A stretch of DNA of 64,000 bases from Urechis unicinctus (GCA_034190875.2 CM067344.1:25003145-25067144), one strand, 5' to 3'. Shown: positions 39,540-52,870, counted from the first letter of the stretch. The notes: generated from the letters alone by a model not told the origin. Numbers and translations: made by a program.

Positions 39540-42500
39540 ATCAGTTAACAAAACAAAGTTTCACGCTAGCCCGCACCACCTATGTATGCTAGAAGCGTAC
39601 AGCATCCCATTCCGTTCCAAGCTGCTTGGTAAATAATCATGCTGGTTTATGCACCAAGCAAATACATACTTTAAATTCCCATCTTGTGACTAAACAACAG
39701 CTGTTTGTAAAGTGGACTGGAAGACACTGTGTTGTATTATATAGCACGCGGAGAAGGAACTCAAATTAGTTAGACATTCGGGTAAAGAGTACTACATGTA
39801 TCTCTGACCTCTTTGCAATCCTACAATTAGAACACGAGAGAGTTTAATCTATATTGTAAATGTGTTTATGCCCGCGTCCACCAGCGAGAGAATAGATATT
39901 TCATGATTGATTATATGAATAGATATGCTCTCTACCAACCTGGGGTATGAGATGTGATCGACATGACCAAGCAATCTTTCAGGAACGTTTGCTACATGAT
40001 CATGTGTAAGTAACAACAATTAAATAAATCATAAAAACATGAGCAATTTACATCAATGGTACACATAGTTCACTAGTGCTTGAAGCACAGATCAATTGCA
40101 TTAAACGAATATCATATAATATTCGACACCTCACCCAATAATGGAACAGAATAACGACAAATCTGCATTGTGGTACTCTTGCCTGCTCGCAAGCCCAATC
40201 AAGATGGATTTTATATTATTCTCCACAACAATCACATCCCCCTCATGTTATAATCAGTTTCGTTCCTGCGTGTTCGATGTTAATTCTTTAATGCAATGCA
40301 CCCTTGTAAATGCCAAACACACGCATAATCAATAGAATGCACATAAATGCTTCTATTTAAGGACATGAAACACAGGAGATACACAGCATTTCATCTTCCT
40401 CTGACATGCTACTCTAAATGAAAATATTATAGACGATGGAATGCACATATCATTATACTGACAAAGAATATAAAAACTCGCTAATAATACATTTATCGCA
40501 CGATTACTAATTTGCCAGCCGATATATCTCTCAGGTTTGTGTCTATATTCATGTATGGTACGTCAGCATAATGTGGGCTTCAATGTTAGGGGATTAATAT
40601 ATCATGCATCAATGCTGCCATGCTGGCAGCACTGCCTTAAATGTTTTGATGGATATCATTCGTATCTTAAAGCACGATACGTAGACCTAAGAGCGGACGT
40701 CCGTCAATGAAAGTCATCTTGTATATCATATTTGCATATTGCGATGTCCCTTAGCTAACTGTAAATACTCTATCATGCACAACGATGTGGGTGAAATCTC
40801 TGGGCCATGAATTGATGAATCAAGACTTAGATAGATACCACGTTTCTGCTTGCCCCCTGTTTAAGAGCAGCCATGCGCATTTCATTTGTGACCATTTACC
40901 AGATATCACTGACTTAAATTGAATAACAGGATTTCATAAAATGTTACCCTTCAATAAACTCACAGCGTATTGAGCAGCTTTCTTTTTGTATGGTCATTAG
41001 TATAGTTAACTAAAGCTAGAAAAGCGTGGTAGCTTACGCATGCATCGTGAGAATCTCTTATATATTTGAACGGACCCATTGCTCTTTCGGCGGGAATGAT
41101 TCAAAATGCAGTGTATTAACAGCGCTGCATGCACGTTTTAAAAAGTAGCGTGGTTATGTTAACGACTGCACAGATTGACGATCGTTGTTTATGCACGGCA
41201 ATATAGTTGTGTGTTGATGGTCAGCAAATCTAACTGACTGTAATGGTAGTCGAAGGCATTTGCGGCTACAATTCATATTCAATTGATGAAGCATTTGGTT
41301 ACACCACTTGTATCAAAGGTCTAAGGCATCTAGTGTATTAAGAGGTTGCAAGTCATTTAGAATGAGAGGTGCCCAAATCTCTTGACACTATAAAGGTAGG
41401 GGGGATGCAGGCGGTTCACTGTAAATAATTTGTCATTTAAACAAGCCTTCCAGAATGTGCCTGACCACGGGCATCTTTTTCGGTGTAATGGATTTTGGAA
41501 TACTTTTTTATGATGACGTCATTTCGTATTTAATGGTTTGTGAGAGCTGCATGATATAATCACGTATACCATTTGTTTGTCTTATATATATATATATATG
41601 CAGGCATTAGTTGATTTGCATTTGATTACCGGCTAATAAAGTATCCCTTGTTATCAGTTAAGGTGGTTAAGAATCAACTACTCAAGGAATAGAATAGATA
41701 TTAAAAGGATTAATCATGTACTGTTTAGCTTCATTCAATCACTACCTCCAAAGCAGAGCAAGAACTGGAAATTTAGTTCTTGATTTCAGTTGCTCAACAC
41801 TACAGCAGAGAGTGTGCCTACGACTTTTACAAGTAGGCTGATACAAAAAATACAGATAGCGGAATGGCAAGCCAACAAGAACAGCATTTCCATATAGTCT
41901 ATAAACTGCGATCACTCAATACCCGAGCATGGGTATAACAATTTAACCGCTATGTTATATGCCTGTAACACGCTAAAGTACATTGTAATTGCAACATATG
42001 ATCCCATATCTGATATCAATATGAACATCTCTCATATTTTTATGACAAGAGGGGGTGATCTGTAAGTTATAACATCACCAGTATAGTTAGTTAATTAACA
42101 TGTCTTTTCGATAATCCCGATATCTTGACATCTCAGCTTAATTCTCGGCATTGAAATGCCAGTTGTTTATTGTACGCTGTGACCTAACAACGGTTAACTT
42201 TTGATGATCATTTAACGAATAGTTGCAAAGCTACTAAGAGCAATACACGCTACAACTTCATAAATTGGCCTCAGTATATTATTGCATTTTCACCATTCTA
42301 TGTCAGTCTTGAGTTATGTTACGGGCAAGTAGGTGGATGAAAAACATCTGCCGTTTAATTATCGTAATATACTTCATTTGCAATAGTATAGGTCTCCGGC
42401 ATTAACCTAATTAATTACTGAAGCTCGATATTTGCTGACATCAAACAGGGCGGCACGAGAACAACACATTAAGTAAGCTTATAATATGTATATATTTATA

Positions 42501-42860
42501 TGTATATGTAACAAAAGCAGGATACGTTGCCGGCCTACCCTGACAAACGGTGTGACACCACCCACATCCCAAGCCTGATTCGATTCGATCCTACCAGCCG
42601 CCAAATCGACCAACAAAACATATGGTGTTTATTGTGCGCTTTGACCAGAAAACGGTTCGTGGCAGCTCGAACACAGTCATGGTGGCGCCGGTGTGTTACC
42701 CTAGTGACGCAATACAAACAAGGATACTTAAAAAAACTAATTACTGAGTTTTATGACCGACCTTAACTGGCAGAACGTGTCCAGATCTCTACAACTCAAT
42801 CAAGTTGTGTCTGCTATCATGTAACCCATGTATTGCTGTTAAAGCTAATTCGTATTTCGA
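39540..42860. other. C-only insertion of about 3.3 kb, no gene seen
   Basis: This splits the B/C-specific block in copy C. It is AT-rich with short frames only (40141-40335, 42527-42766) and a short TA run near 41585. A somewhat more GC-rich patch at 42520-42720 is open on both strands but unrecognised. I found no terminal repeats or target-site duplication that would identify the inserted element. Confidence 0.55.
40613..40631. repeat. Small perfect palindrome
   Basis: tgctgcca and tggcagca pair perfectly around a 3-base loop (tgc), giving an 8-bp stem. It is short enough to be chance. Confidence 0.6.
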
Positions 42861-44439
42861 ATAATGCCTGCTGATCGATGCACAGCCTATTCGATGAATT
42901 CAATTAAGGCGAGTTTTACGCTACCAGCTTAATGGCATCATGTTTCCTGCCCACATAAATGTAACACGATGAATAGGCCATGAAAGCCATGAGTTTGGCC
43001 TTCAGCAGGGAGGAAATATTGCCTCTTTTTAATAGGATGCCTTGTTTTTACGGACGGAATGGTGATAGATAGTGGCAATATATTTGGCATTCGCTTCGTA
43101 ACAATCATCTGCTATGATGTTTGTACCACACGGACGCGTCAGCTGCTTCCATATCTACCATATCATATCTCCCATTTATTGACAGTAACGATAATGCATA
43201 AAGCGTATCATACCATGTATACTAATAATTATCGATAATGTGGATGGTGCAAACAATGCAACTCCAGGCCGAGGGAGTCCATTACCTTATAACACTTCAT
43301 GGATGAGGTATCCATAATGCTATACCATTTAATAGCATAATGACTGCGCAGTTTGGTTACGAAAGTTCTCACCTTAATTTAGAATGATTACTGGTACATA
43401 CTGAGCTGTGCACCTTCTTTCCCCGGGCTAGTCGTCAATTGAAACGTACTTTTTGCATGTGTCATCTAGCAGAAGGGGACAGTATCACCTCCAACACAAA
43501 TACCACAGGACATAAGTAAATTGATTACTTAGGCATGTGTACTTAACCTATAGATTTGTTAGCCCTCTATGGTTTATCACAGAATGTAATATAATGCGCA
43601 GCTCGTTTCCACCTTTATTAATAAAGTAAAGGACGGCATAGCATACCAAGCTGGAAATTAAAAACTAAAACATGAATCCCAAATATGTTTTGTTGGTCTA
43701 TTTTATCGGTTGGTAGGACTGAGACAAAATGGCTTTGTCAGGAATAGTCACATATGACATTCATTTTCGGTTGCAATCATAGAAATCAACCCAATTAGTT
43801 CGCATGTTTCTGATTAAAAGGGATATTACCTGCTTACATTCTGACAAAGCGCGTAAAGCTGTCATCGTTGTAACTGACTGATTTCGATCACAAGTATCGG
43901 TCAATTTCAACTCGCCTGGCATGGGTATTGGTACATTTAATATTTTTGTAGACATTGATTATCATCAATCACTCAATTTGTATCTGGAGATATTTGGCCT
44001 AGAAGCGACACAATCACGTTCACTATTTAAAACATAAGGTTTGTGAATCAGGATCAGTCACTCTCTATTTCGACGAAGTGTGCATATTTCATAGTATTGA
44101 ATACGCGAATTCTTATAACCTTAATTATAAGGCCTCCCTTTAGCATATTTATTCAGAAAACAATTGTACACAATGTCAGACACAAGCGCAGATCAATGCG
44201 TTCAGACACTGAACCAAATCCGTTACTAACTGTTGCTTGATATGTGAGACACAAATGCACTCGAGGGTCTTCCCGACAATAATTCGTTGAATGGAGGTGA
44301 ATGATCAATCTTTATATTGATCACTTTAATTTCTGTCTGATTTCTATTTTCAAATAAATGGTGCATCTGATAATGGGGTACTTGTCAATATCTAAAGCTG
44401 ACAAAAAATTTCGCTATGTTTTCATGGCTGCTTATTACG

Positions 44440-44705
44440 GGCTGCTGGTATAGGCTCATTGGATCTAGCAACTATTAAGAAGTTGGATCGGCGTACCTAT
44501 CTTGCACGTCGGAGAGATCCGATGGAGTACATTCGAAACAATAGCACTCATGGACGCTGCGGAAAAATGCAAAACGATTTTGCATAGGTATCAGACGTGC
44601 GCTGGCGAGAGCAACACAATTATGAAGACGAAGCATACAAGTAATGCACGTGACATTTCGTCGTGTATTGGATGGATTAATTGAGCCGAGGAAAGCATTT
44701 CTGTC
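44440..44705 (+). pseudogene. Conserved short frame, B/C block (copy C)
   Basis: This is the paralogue of 28498-28805. The peptide LDLATIKKLDRRTYLARRRD is unchanged, and the frame closes at a TAG near 44587. B ends here and passes directly into copy C, whereas C continues into C-only sequence after 44705. Confidence 0.25.
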
Positions 44706-45460
44706 ATTTCTTGCGCTTTAGCTAACTCTCTTTAAACACCACACCACATGATACGTATTATGCAATCCCTTTAGGGCAGAACTAATGGTTCGAATAAGTA
44801 GCATTCATTGCTTTGAATAGTGTTGTACAATCAGTTTAGAATGCTATGGATGCTATACATAAAATCCCTTAAATATAATGATCTTAGAGAAGAAAACTAT
44901 CAGTAGGCGGGTTGAAATTGATATCCCAATAAGGTAAGTGACATGGAGATACCAGGTTTCCTAGCCAAATACACCGGATTGCAAGTGCAAATGAAGACAA
45001 ATCACCACAATATTCTCCAATCTAACATTGACAAATCCGTCTCGCTGCTCCATTGGACACTGATAGGGTATCTACACCAACAACAGCAAACTACATTTCA
45101 TTTGAATTTAGTTGATCTTACACTTGTATCCATATGGTCGGTGTAATCAAAATAAAAGCATGAACGATTTACAACAAAAGGAACACAGCAGGTGTTTGTT
45201 TGTTAAAAGTCAGCATGTTTGAGCGCGGTATGCAAAGATTGTACACTGTAGTTGATTATTCTAACTTATGCAAAAACATGGCACAGGATTAGATAATATC
45301 AGACGGAATAGCCTATTGTCATAAATTATCACTTATGAGACGCACTCAAGTTGTAACACATTAATAAACCTTTACATTTAGCAGCATGACAATATGAGAA
45401 ATTTCCACATTTACATCAATATTTACCTAGACGAAACACTATGTGCAGCTATAAAGCTTA
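44705..45460. other. C-only stretch, no gene seen
   Basis: Unique AT-rich sequence lies between the B/C short block and the resumption of homology with D 57130. Only one short frame, 44943-45146, is present, with no support. Confidence 0.45.
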
Positions 45461-45660
45461 TCGTTTATGAGCATCATTTGAGCCAAATCCCTTTTGCGGT
45501 ATAATAATCAGGCATTGTATACGCTATTTGTGGCAGGGAATTCTGGTACTTTTCAACAGCAGTGCCATCTTTAGCTCAATCAATGGCATTTTGAATATTA
45601 GTCTGTGGATGCGGCTGCGATAACTAAGGCTGCTGTGACCAGTTTGCTTACGTTTTGTAG

Positions 45661-45838
45661 GGCCTGGTTTTGACCATTCATAAGAGATTTAAAGACCTGT
45701 GCGTAACATTGACCCCGCACTACTAGGCCATCTGAACTCCTCATGATTGATGACGGATCAAAGGTGGTTCAACGGGTCTTGCTTATCGATCACAAATAAA
45801 TGACCTAAAACCGTTTATCACATTTCATCCGAATAGCG
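45661..45838 (+). pseudogene. Exon-like remnant, broken and truncated (copy C)
   Basis: This is the paralogue of 11436-11713 and 57295-57572, with the acceptor motif cttacgttttgtag kept. It shares with A the same two stops and has further damage. The 3' third is missing: the homology runs straight into a CA-rich microsatellite after about 45838. Confidence 0.35.
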
Positions 45839-45861
45839 TCACACACAAATACACGCACACA

Positions 45862-46078
<217 letters not shown>

Positions 46079-46821
46079 GGCACATATCATGCTACATATG
46101 GATTTCTATTCCTTATAAATTTAATTTGGTTTTGGCAGGTTTTATGATAGTTCGCGATCAGATGGTGCAGATAACATTTGCTATCTAATAGATTATGGGA
46201 CATAAACGTGTGCGAATTCGTTTAGTTCCATATCGTAGGTAGTCGTAACAGTTGCTAAAGACGTCATTTCCCGAAGCCAAAGGTGCCAAAGATTTTGAAG
46301 ATATTGTCATTTGCAACGACTTCACTAATATATGAGCATGGTGAACACCTTTCCTCACTTCATTGACCCTCGTGATACTCATTAAGGTTGAATACCCCTG
46401 TTTAACCCAAAATTAAAAGATGGTCGAGAATATAACAATTTGGGGAAAATACGAGAGCTGACTTCCATGGGTACTGTCATTCTGAGCCACACTCAAAGTC
46501 AAACGCCATACATTATAGTGAGCTAACTAGCAAAAGATTTTGCGTTTACGTTTTTATGACATTTCATCAATACATTCTAGTTCGGCAATACACATCATTT
46601 TGCTTCGGATCGTTGGCTGAATTGTCTGAGAAAAGCGCAGTTTGGCAAAAAATGGCACTTTTCAACCAGCTAACGGACAATAGCGGAAATGAGACACAAG
46701 TGATGATTGTCAAACCATAGAAACAATGCCCCTAAAAGGTGCAGTGTATTGACTTACTGATCATCTAAAATATACCCTGTTTCTTATGATGAGGATGGAA
46801 GTGTGTTGACTAGTTCTTAGC

Positions 46822-47214
46822 ATGTGTGCGATCTTAGGGATTAAATATTTGATTAATTTGGGGCGAAATATGCGGATGATATTATCCCGAATCAAATTTG
46901 TAATCAGATTAGAAATCTGCCTTTTGGGGTATAGCACTCTTAATGCTTCCTCCAATGCACCAGAGCAGACCTCATTGCCTGACAGGCAATCGTATCATAT
47001 ATCAGCTTTCAATACAGATTTTCAGTTAATCTGCGCATTAATCATGCGAAACGCTGGCGACGCTAGCAAAAACGCCAGCAAACATCAGTTTAAGCAATAT
47101 GTAATCCGTTTTGCATATATATTGAAAATATTTGTAAAGTCGATTATTACATTAGAGAAAATGAGGAATTTGCTAATTCTATGCCCAGATGAAAGCACAC
47201 CTCGCCAGCGGTGA
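46822..47214 (+). CDS. 130-codon open frame, unknown, doubtful
   Basis: This is the longest plus-strand frame, lying in single-copy sequence between C and D. The peptide is basic and rich in Ile/Leu near its start and recognisable as no family. No convincing acceptor or donor was found, and the minus strand of the same region is also partly open. Its length is only modestly unusual for AT-rich DNA of this size. Confidence 0.15.
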   Translation: MCAILGIKYLINLGRNMRMILSRIKFVIRLEICLLGYSTLNASSNAPEQTSLPDRQSYHISAFNTDFQLICALIMRNAGDASKNASKHQFKQYVIRFAYILKIFVKSIITLEKMRNLLILCPDESTPRQR

Positions 47215-47326
47215 ATTCGTCGACATGACAATTTGCAGGCTCCACGTAAACAGACCAGACCCGCAATGACTTCTCTCTCTCTTCAAGTTGGCGCTCCCTC
47301 AGGGCCCATTGATCCACATAATCCAT
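47147..47326 (-). CDS. Short charged frame, unknown
   Basis: From ATG at 47326 (minus strand) the frame reads MDYVDQWALRERQLEEREKS and continues to 59 residues. The start is Glu/Arg-rich and coil-like, and the region is more GC-rich than its surroundings. TATATAA on the minus strand lies 17-23 bases before the ATG, too close for an ordinary promoter and leader. It overlaps the 3' end of the plus-strand frame 46822-47214. The family is not recognised. Confidence 0.25.
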   Translation of the reverse strand: MDYVDQWALRERQLEEREKSLRVWSVYVEPANCHVDEFTAGEVCFHLGIELANSSFSLM

Positions 47327-47353
47327 AACAAAATGAGATAACTTATATAGCAC

Positions 47354-47878
47354 TCAAGATAACGTCCAGAATAATAACCACAAACCATCGATCTCACCAA
47401 CAACAGTATTTATTATCCAACGGGAAGAACTTGCTATATTTGGCGAAAATACGACTTGTTGTGCCAGGTGTCAATCGACTTGATTCTTGCAGCATTTGAA
47501 GCATTGAGCAATATATTCAAATAAGATATAGTTCGCTGAGCATAACCAAGAAGTCTTGACTTTGATTAATCTCACAGGTATACCCCCCAACCCCCTCCCA
47601 ACCCTCAGATCCTGGTAACTGAGATAACTATATCGAGGGTAACTCTTAATATGACCATGTGCAGTTAATGTTGACCATGTTGCAAGTTCGGTGCTGCCAA
47701 CGGCTGCACCCCTCGCACTCAAGAGCTTGCTGCCTTCTTCTGATTTCAGTAGCGCAAATTATGCAGATGTTCATGGTTCAGGATTGTGACACTTGAGCAG
47801 AGAAAATCTGATAAGTGAATGATCAAATGCAGACATCATTACATCATATATGGAATCATACCAGGTCGCAGCATTCTT
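47354..47878. other. C/D spacer, no gene seen
   Basis: Single-copy sequence with a C-rich patch near 47583-47605. It is followed by the 56-bp minisatellite. Confidence 0.45.
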
Positions 47879-48118
47879 GACGCTTCCCGCTCACAACTCA
47901 CCAGATGTCATGTCGCGATATGCTTTGAACTCAGGACGCTTCCTGCTCACAACTCACCAGGTGTCACGTCGCGATATGCTTTGTACTCAGGACGCTTACA
48001 GCTCACAACTCACCGGGTGTCACGTCGCGATATACTTTGTACTCAGAACGCTTACAGCTCACGACTCACCAGGTGTCACGAGGCAATGTGCTTTGTACTC
48101 ATGACTCTTCCCGCTCAA
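47879..48118. repeat. 56-bp minisatellite, about 4.3 copies
   Basis: Units begin gacgctt(c/a)c(c/a)gctcac at 47879, 47935, 47991, 48047 and (partial) 48103, an exact 56-base period. Each contains caccaggtgtcacgtcgcga and ctttgtactcag. The last units are more diverged. Because 56 is not a multiple of three, frames rotate from unit to unit. Even so, two plus-strand frames stay open across the array (47819-48160 and 47850-48104), because the unit happens to lack stops. Confidence 0.95.
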
Positions 48119-48148
48119 AACTTTGTTTGTTTTGATGTAAGTTTTATG

Positions 48149-48263
48149 AATGTTGAATAAAGATCCAAGTTTGAAATGAGTTATATGAATGCATGTGCGC
48201 TTTTAGTTCATATTCCTCTATTCTCATATTCTTGTCATGTATGTATTATTAATGTTGAATAAA
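48149..48263 (+). promoter_or_regulatory. Duplicated motif carrying AATAAA
   Basis: The motif aatgttgaataaag occurs at 48149-48162 and 48251-48264. Each copy is followed at some distance by attcctctatt. Both contain a plus-strand AATAAA (48156-48161 and 48258-48263). They lie just after the minisatellite and just before the foldback array, so they could be polyadenylation signals of a transcript through the minisatellite. Confidence 0.45.
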
Positions 48264-48320
48264 GAGCCTGAGTTGTGTTAATATTCCTCTATTTATTTCG
48301 TATTCTAGTTTTATTTCACG

Positions 48321-48576
48321 TCAGTTCACCTTCGCTGGGACAGTTCGCCCCCGGGTCAGTTCGCTCCCGGGTCAGTTCGCCCCCACTTGTTGACTCGGCG
48401 GCCAGCGCATTTGACTTCTGTAAAACATGGGTGTAGCATTGCGGGGGCGAACTGACCCGGTAGCGAACTGACCTGGGGGCGAACTGTCCCAGCGAGGGCG
48501 AACTGACCCGTGGACGAACTGTCCCAGTGGGGGCGAACTGACCCGGGGGCAAACCGTCCCGGGGGCGAACTGACCC
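48321..48576. repeat. GC-rich inverted array, large foldback
   Basis: Units of 16 or 19 bases with core gggggcgaactgaccc or gggggcgaactgtccc occur about eight times at 48443-48576. Their reverse complement occurs about four times at 48321-48386. The left arm, reverse-complemented, matches 48441-48507 unit by unit, with about 5 mismatches in 66 bases. The two arms could form a long hairpin around a 54-base loop (48387-48440). The array lies at the left edge of copy D. It is far more GC-rich than its surroundings and has no counterpart elsewhere in the window. Confidence 0.9.
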
Positions 48577-49079
48577 GATACCATTGCAGTCAATTGCAGC
48601 TTTATATTTTGCAAAAAGCCTCATTGCAATTTTGCATCTTCCCATAAATAGAATGCAACACATTGTTACCCATCGTTTGTGTGTCAATATGAAGATGCAT
48701 CTATGAATGTTCGGGTTGCGATGATTGTAGACGCTTCATGAATGATCGTTGGATTGAGTATATACATATAAGGAATCCGCGAACGTGGGGAGTAGAAAGT
48801 TAGAGACGTTATTAGAATTGGTAATAGACTTTTGATATTGTAATAAAGAAGATTCCCAATGAAAGAAGCCAATCGTGAGCCTGTGACAACAATGAATGCA
48901 CCACATAAGGACAATACAAGAACTTGTTTACCGGCGGCCATGGCTGAATGGACGAAACGACACTTTATCTATGGGGGATGTATTTGCATCCGCTTTCATA
49001 AACTATATCAGTCCATTTTTTGTACAATTAAATTAGAGCCAATTCGAAACGATGTCGGCCCAGTTCCAAGATTTTAATG

Positions 49080-52000
49080 CATACGAACATTAACAAGACT
49101 TATTAAATCTACCTCCGCAAACTACTGTTTACAAGACGACGTACGTGTATAATTGCATGTCTCTCTAATGGAGGTAACAGCAGTTCCTTAGTTGTTAGGT
49201 ACTAGATTTTGTTAGCGTATTTGCATTAGATTTCCCCGGACGTATCATTGAGGTGTTTTGCAATTTCATCAGCAGCAAACAAACTCATTGTGAATCCGAA
49301 TAGGCTACAATCCTCGATAGAATGACGATGTTAAGGGCATGGGAGCAATTGCTAGTGCTATCCTGTCACAACCCCTATAATACCAATTTAAATTGCTTGA
49401 AATCTGCAATATAAATGGAGTGCGTGCTAAGGTGACGTCTTTGCTCATTTTGCTGAGAGGTTGGTATATTACTTCAGACCTTGGACGGGGTAGTTCCAGT
49501 GAAACCTCCCCAGATTAACCGCAACGTTGGCCGGGTTTTTTTATCATACAGTAATCCGGCCACAGCTTAGGTCCCTAAGCCCTTTCCTAGAGTTACTCTG
49601 TGTTGTGCAATGCGCAAAATCAACGACAAGATTGATCAATCGATCAATGGTCAATATCTTGGCTCATTGATGCTAAATTACTAGCAAACGGATCGGATGA
49701 TAATGATAAGGGACGTTATATGGTAGTATTTCATTTACAAATATGTGTTTGACTGTTTTACTAGTGTACGAAATTTGGATAAAAAGTTAATACTACCAGA
49801 CAATGTTGCAGAAATGACTGTGGAATGTACATTACCTTAGTAAATGTTGACAAAAGCGCACGCATAATTTTGATTTTGAATTTATTCAACACTTGACGTT
49901 CGTATTTTTATTTTTGTAATATATAAACCACTAATAGCCTTATTCCAAAGGTCTCAAATTGCTGATTAATGCTTCATTAGTAATATCACTAATAAACAAT
50001 GACCGCATCATATTGGAGGACCAAATGATCATAGCCCTAATATATGAAAAACGCATACCAATTTTGGAGTAGGGAGTAGGGGAGAGAGATTTTATTGATG
50101 CGCTAAGCCCAATCTGTACAAAGCAATATACGAAAGTTGCCATTGATATTCTGATGATGAATTACACAAGAAATTAATGGCAGATAGGAATGATTAACTA
50201 AACAATAAATACGTACAATCATATGGTAGGCAATACCAAATCTCTTTTGAAAGTCGATTTTATGTATATGAACGGCGTGTAATGGCCGATGCTTTGTACA
50301 GCGTTCCCAGTATGGTCGATAGAAGCGCTCCAGTGACTCTCAGTAACAGGCTAGGCTCCGGATAGTTAAATAGTTGCCCAGTTGGCAAGGAACGCAGTCT
50401 ATTGAATTGTAGTTATCCGAATTACCTGCGCATAGGTTTATATGACACTCAGAAAATTCATTGATCCTCCCAACACCATACTCAGGGTAATAATTGTGTG
50501 GACATCTGACAAGACGTATTTTAAGCGAATGCTGCGGACGCCAGCTGACAAGCGTTGAATGAAATGATACAAAACCTTGACCTGTGGCATTCCATTGAAT
50601 ATTGCACTCTTTCCTAGTAAATGTTAGTTTAGGTAACCATTGATTAGCATTCTTAACTAATCAAGTATTTCCAGCAGTCCAAACACAGCTTTCCTGTGTT
50701 CTGCCCGTGTACTTACTTTGAGGAACCATCATTGGCAAATTGTTGACCAATGGGCAGCGTACAGCTCCATGCTTGTTGCTGCATAAATGTTCTGGTTGTA
50801 TTAACACCTCCACAAATCAAACTCGTTATCTCATCGACAAATTTCAGACTAGGCAGTCTGCCGAACATGGCCCTTAAACCTGATGTATACTGTCTGTTGC
50901 TTCCTGAATGTTGATGTCATGTCGTAGGCCTATGGCTGGATTGTGTTTTAGTGCTGATATAATAGAGATATATATACACGGTCACATCCCGAATAAGAGC
51001 ATGCATAAGGGATTAACGCCCATATAACACATTTCAATTTGACGGATAGCATCGGAAAGGGACACCGTTGTGGATAATGTTTGCATGTTTGTCAGTCCCA
51101 AGGTTCTTCCAGCAAGTCAGTGACCCTTCAGCCCTAAGAGTTCGATGTTATCATACATACATGTCTACGCTATCCAAACTAGCTTTGTACAAGTAAGTAC
51201 TAATTAATCTATATCATGTATCGTATAATTATCATATAATTAAATATAGAGACAATCGGTGGATTTTCTGCGAAGTGACTCATCCGTTGTTTTGGTACAG
51301 CTGTATGGATCATTTTGATGGTTGTGCTGTTCTACCCTAGATGAAACGAGCGCTATGCAACAAGAGGCATAATACCACAACAACACACAATGTACGGCGA
51401 CTTATTATTGTCGATCAGAAATCACAACGTTGTAGAGAACGTCTTTAACTGTCCATCAGTCAGTGGTTGCTTATATGCATGTCCTTGGTATCAGCCATGC
51501 TGTGTTATTTTACCCGATGTTAGGTATATGATGCTTCGTTTCGATCATTATAGGAACGGCTCCTCGTATGCAATTGAGGTATTTGATCTCATTGATATTG
51601 CATTATTGATTTCCCAAATAGCATGTAAGATTACTACACGTGTCTAGAATCTTTTAAAAAAAGATGTGCCAATTTGATTAATTACTCTCGATCCCCGTCA
51701 CCGCGCACTGCCAATGATTGTCATCTTTTTGTACCTGATCGAATCAGCCGTCAAATATGAAATGACAAATAAAACAGGGCATGTTTCTGTTTTCATATAA
51801 ATGTGGTAACGATTGGTAAAAGACAGGTACTCAAAAGCTGAGTGTTATTCATTGAGTGACAATAATGTCAATCCTATGCCGCGCCAGCAGGAATGATTCA
51901 TGCAAGTTCCGTACTGTGACACAACGGAGGCAGATTTTGTCAAATGAACTTGGCGTTATTAGCATCGGAATGAGATATTGGACATGGTTTGCCTAGGATG

Positions 52001-52870
52001 TTCCCTATTGTTTCCGAATGTTTTGCATAAGCAGGATGTATCCATGGCAAATTAGGCTATATCCTGTGTGTGCGACAGCTTTATTTCATTCATGTGTCGT
52101 TGAGAAAATCTTGACACTGGTTACTCCTTTTCATGTAGTATTCAATGTGGCCGGCTCTACACAAAACACGTTAAAATAACTTCGATTAATAATATTAAAG
52201 TAGATCCTTAAGCCAATCGACCAGTGCTGTAGATTAAAGACCATAGGTATACATAAAAGCAGACTACATGAATTACCGCCAGCGGGGAGATGATACTGAT
52301 GATTTGATTGAATATTTATATGTGTGAACGGGTAGTTAAGTGTGACAATGTTTTGAACAAGGAATGTTGAGTAGAATTCGAAGGTTGTGTCTGGAATTTA
52401 AAGAGGTAGATATGACGTGTTCCTTGATAAATTCATAACAAGAGAGGGCCTGAATAAGATGGGTCAAATCATTCGGTGGCTGCTAGTGAATGTCAGAAAC
52501 TTTAGTATAGAAGAATAGCCGATCCAATTATGAGTAAGCGAGCGATCATTCACACAGCAAACAAAGTGGTAATAGTTCACTAGATTGAGCGACATGAAAA
52601 ACTGTCAGGTAGCGTTATGCAGCTGCATTAAGGTGTGAACAGTTTTCTATTCTTGTCCGTATTCTGCTCCGGTAAACTAGTATTGATTGGGAATATGTTG
52701 CATCCAGTATACTTAATCTGTATATACGTCGATGTCTTTACAGGGACCCTTATTTTCAACAATGAGTCTGAAGTGTCTACAAAACACACATGCATGAGCG
52801 AAACCTACTCCTCGTCACCTCAAAGCATCAATGGATTGGGATTTGTCCTTACTCGCAAGAACACTGAAAA
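49080..52870. other. Copy D left half, no gene seen
   Basis: This is collinear with C 30520-34200 and A 2680-5510. No supported coding region or RNA gene. Confidence 0.5.

Noticed and set aside
42527-42766. 79-codon frame in a GC-richer patch as a gene
   Set aside because: The opposite strand is equally open and no domain, splice site or paralogue supports it.
47819-48160. 113-codon frame through the minisatellite as a repeat protein
   Set aside because: The 56-base period rotates the frame, so the peptide does not repeat in phase. Openness follows from the unit lacking stops.
47879-48576. CRISPR array
   Set aside because: Repeats are contiguous without unique spacers, the setting is eukaryotic, and one array is inverted. 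These are minisatellites.
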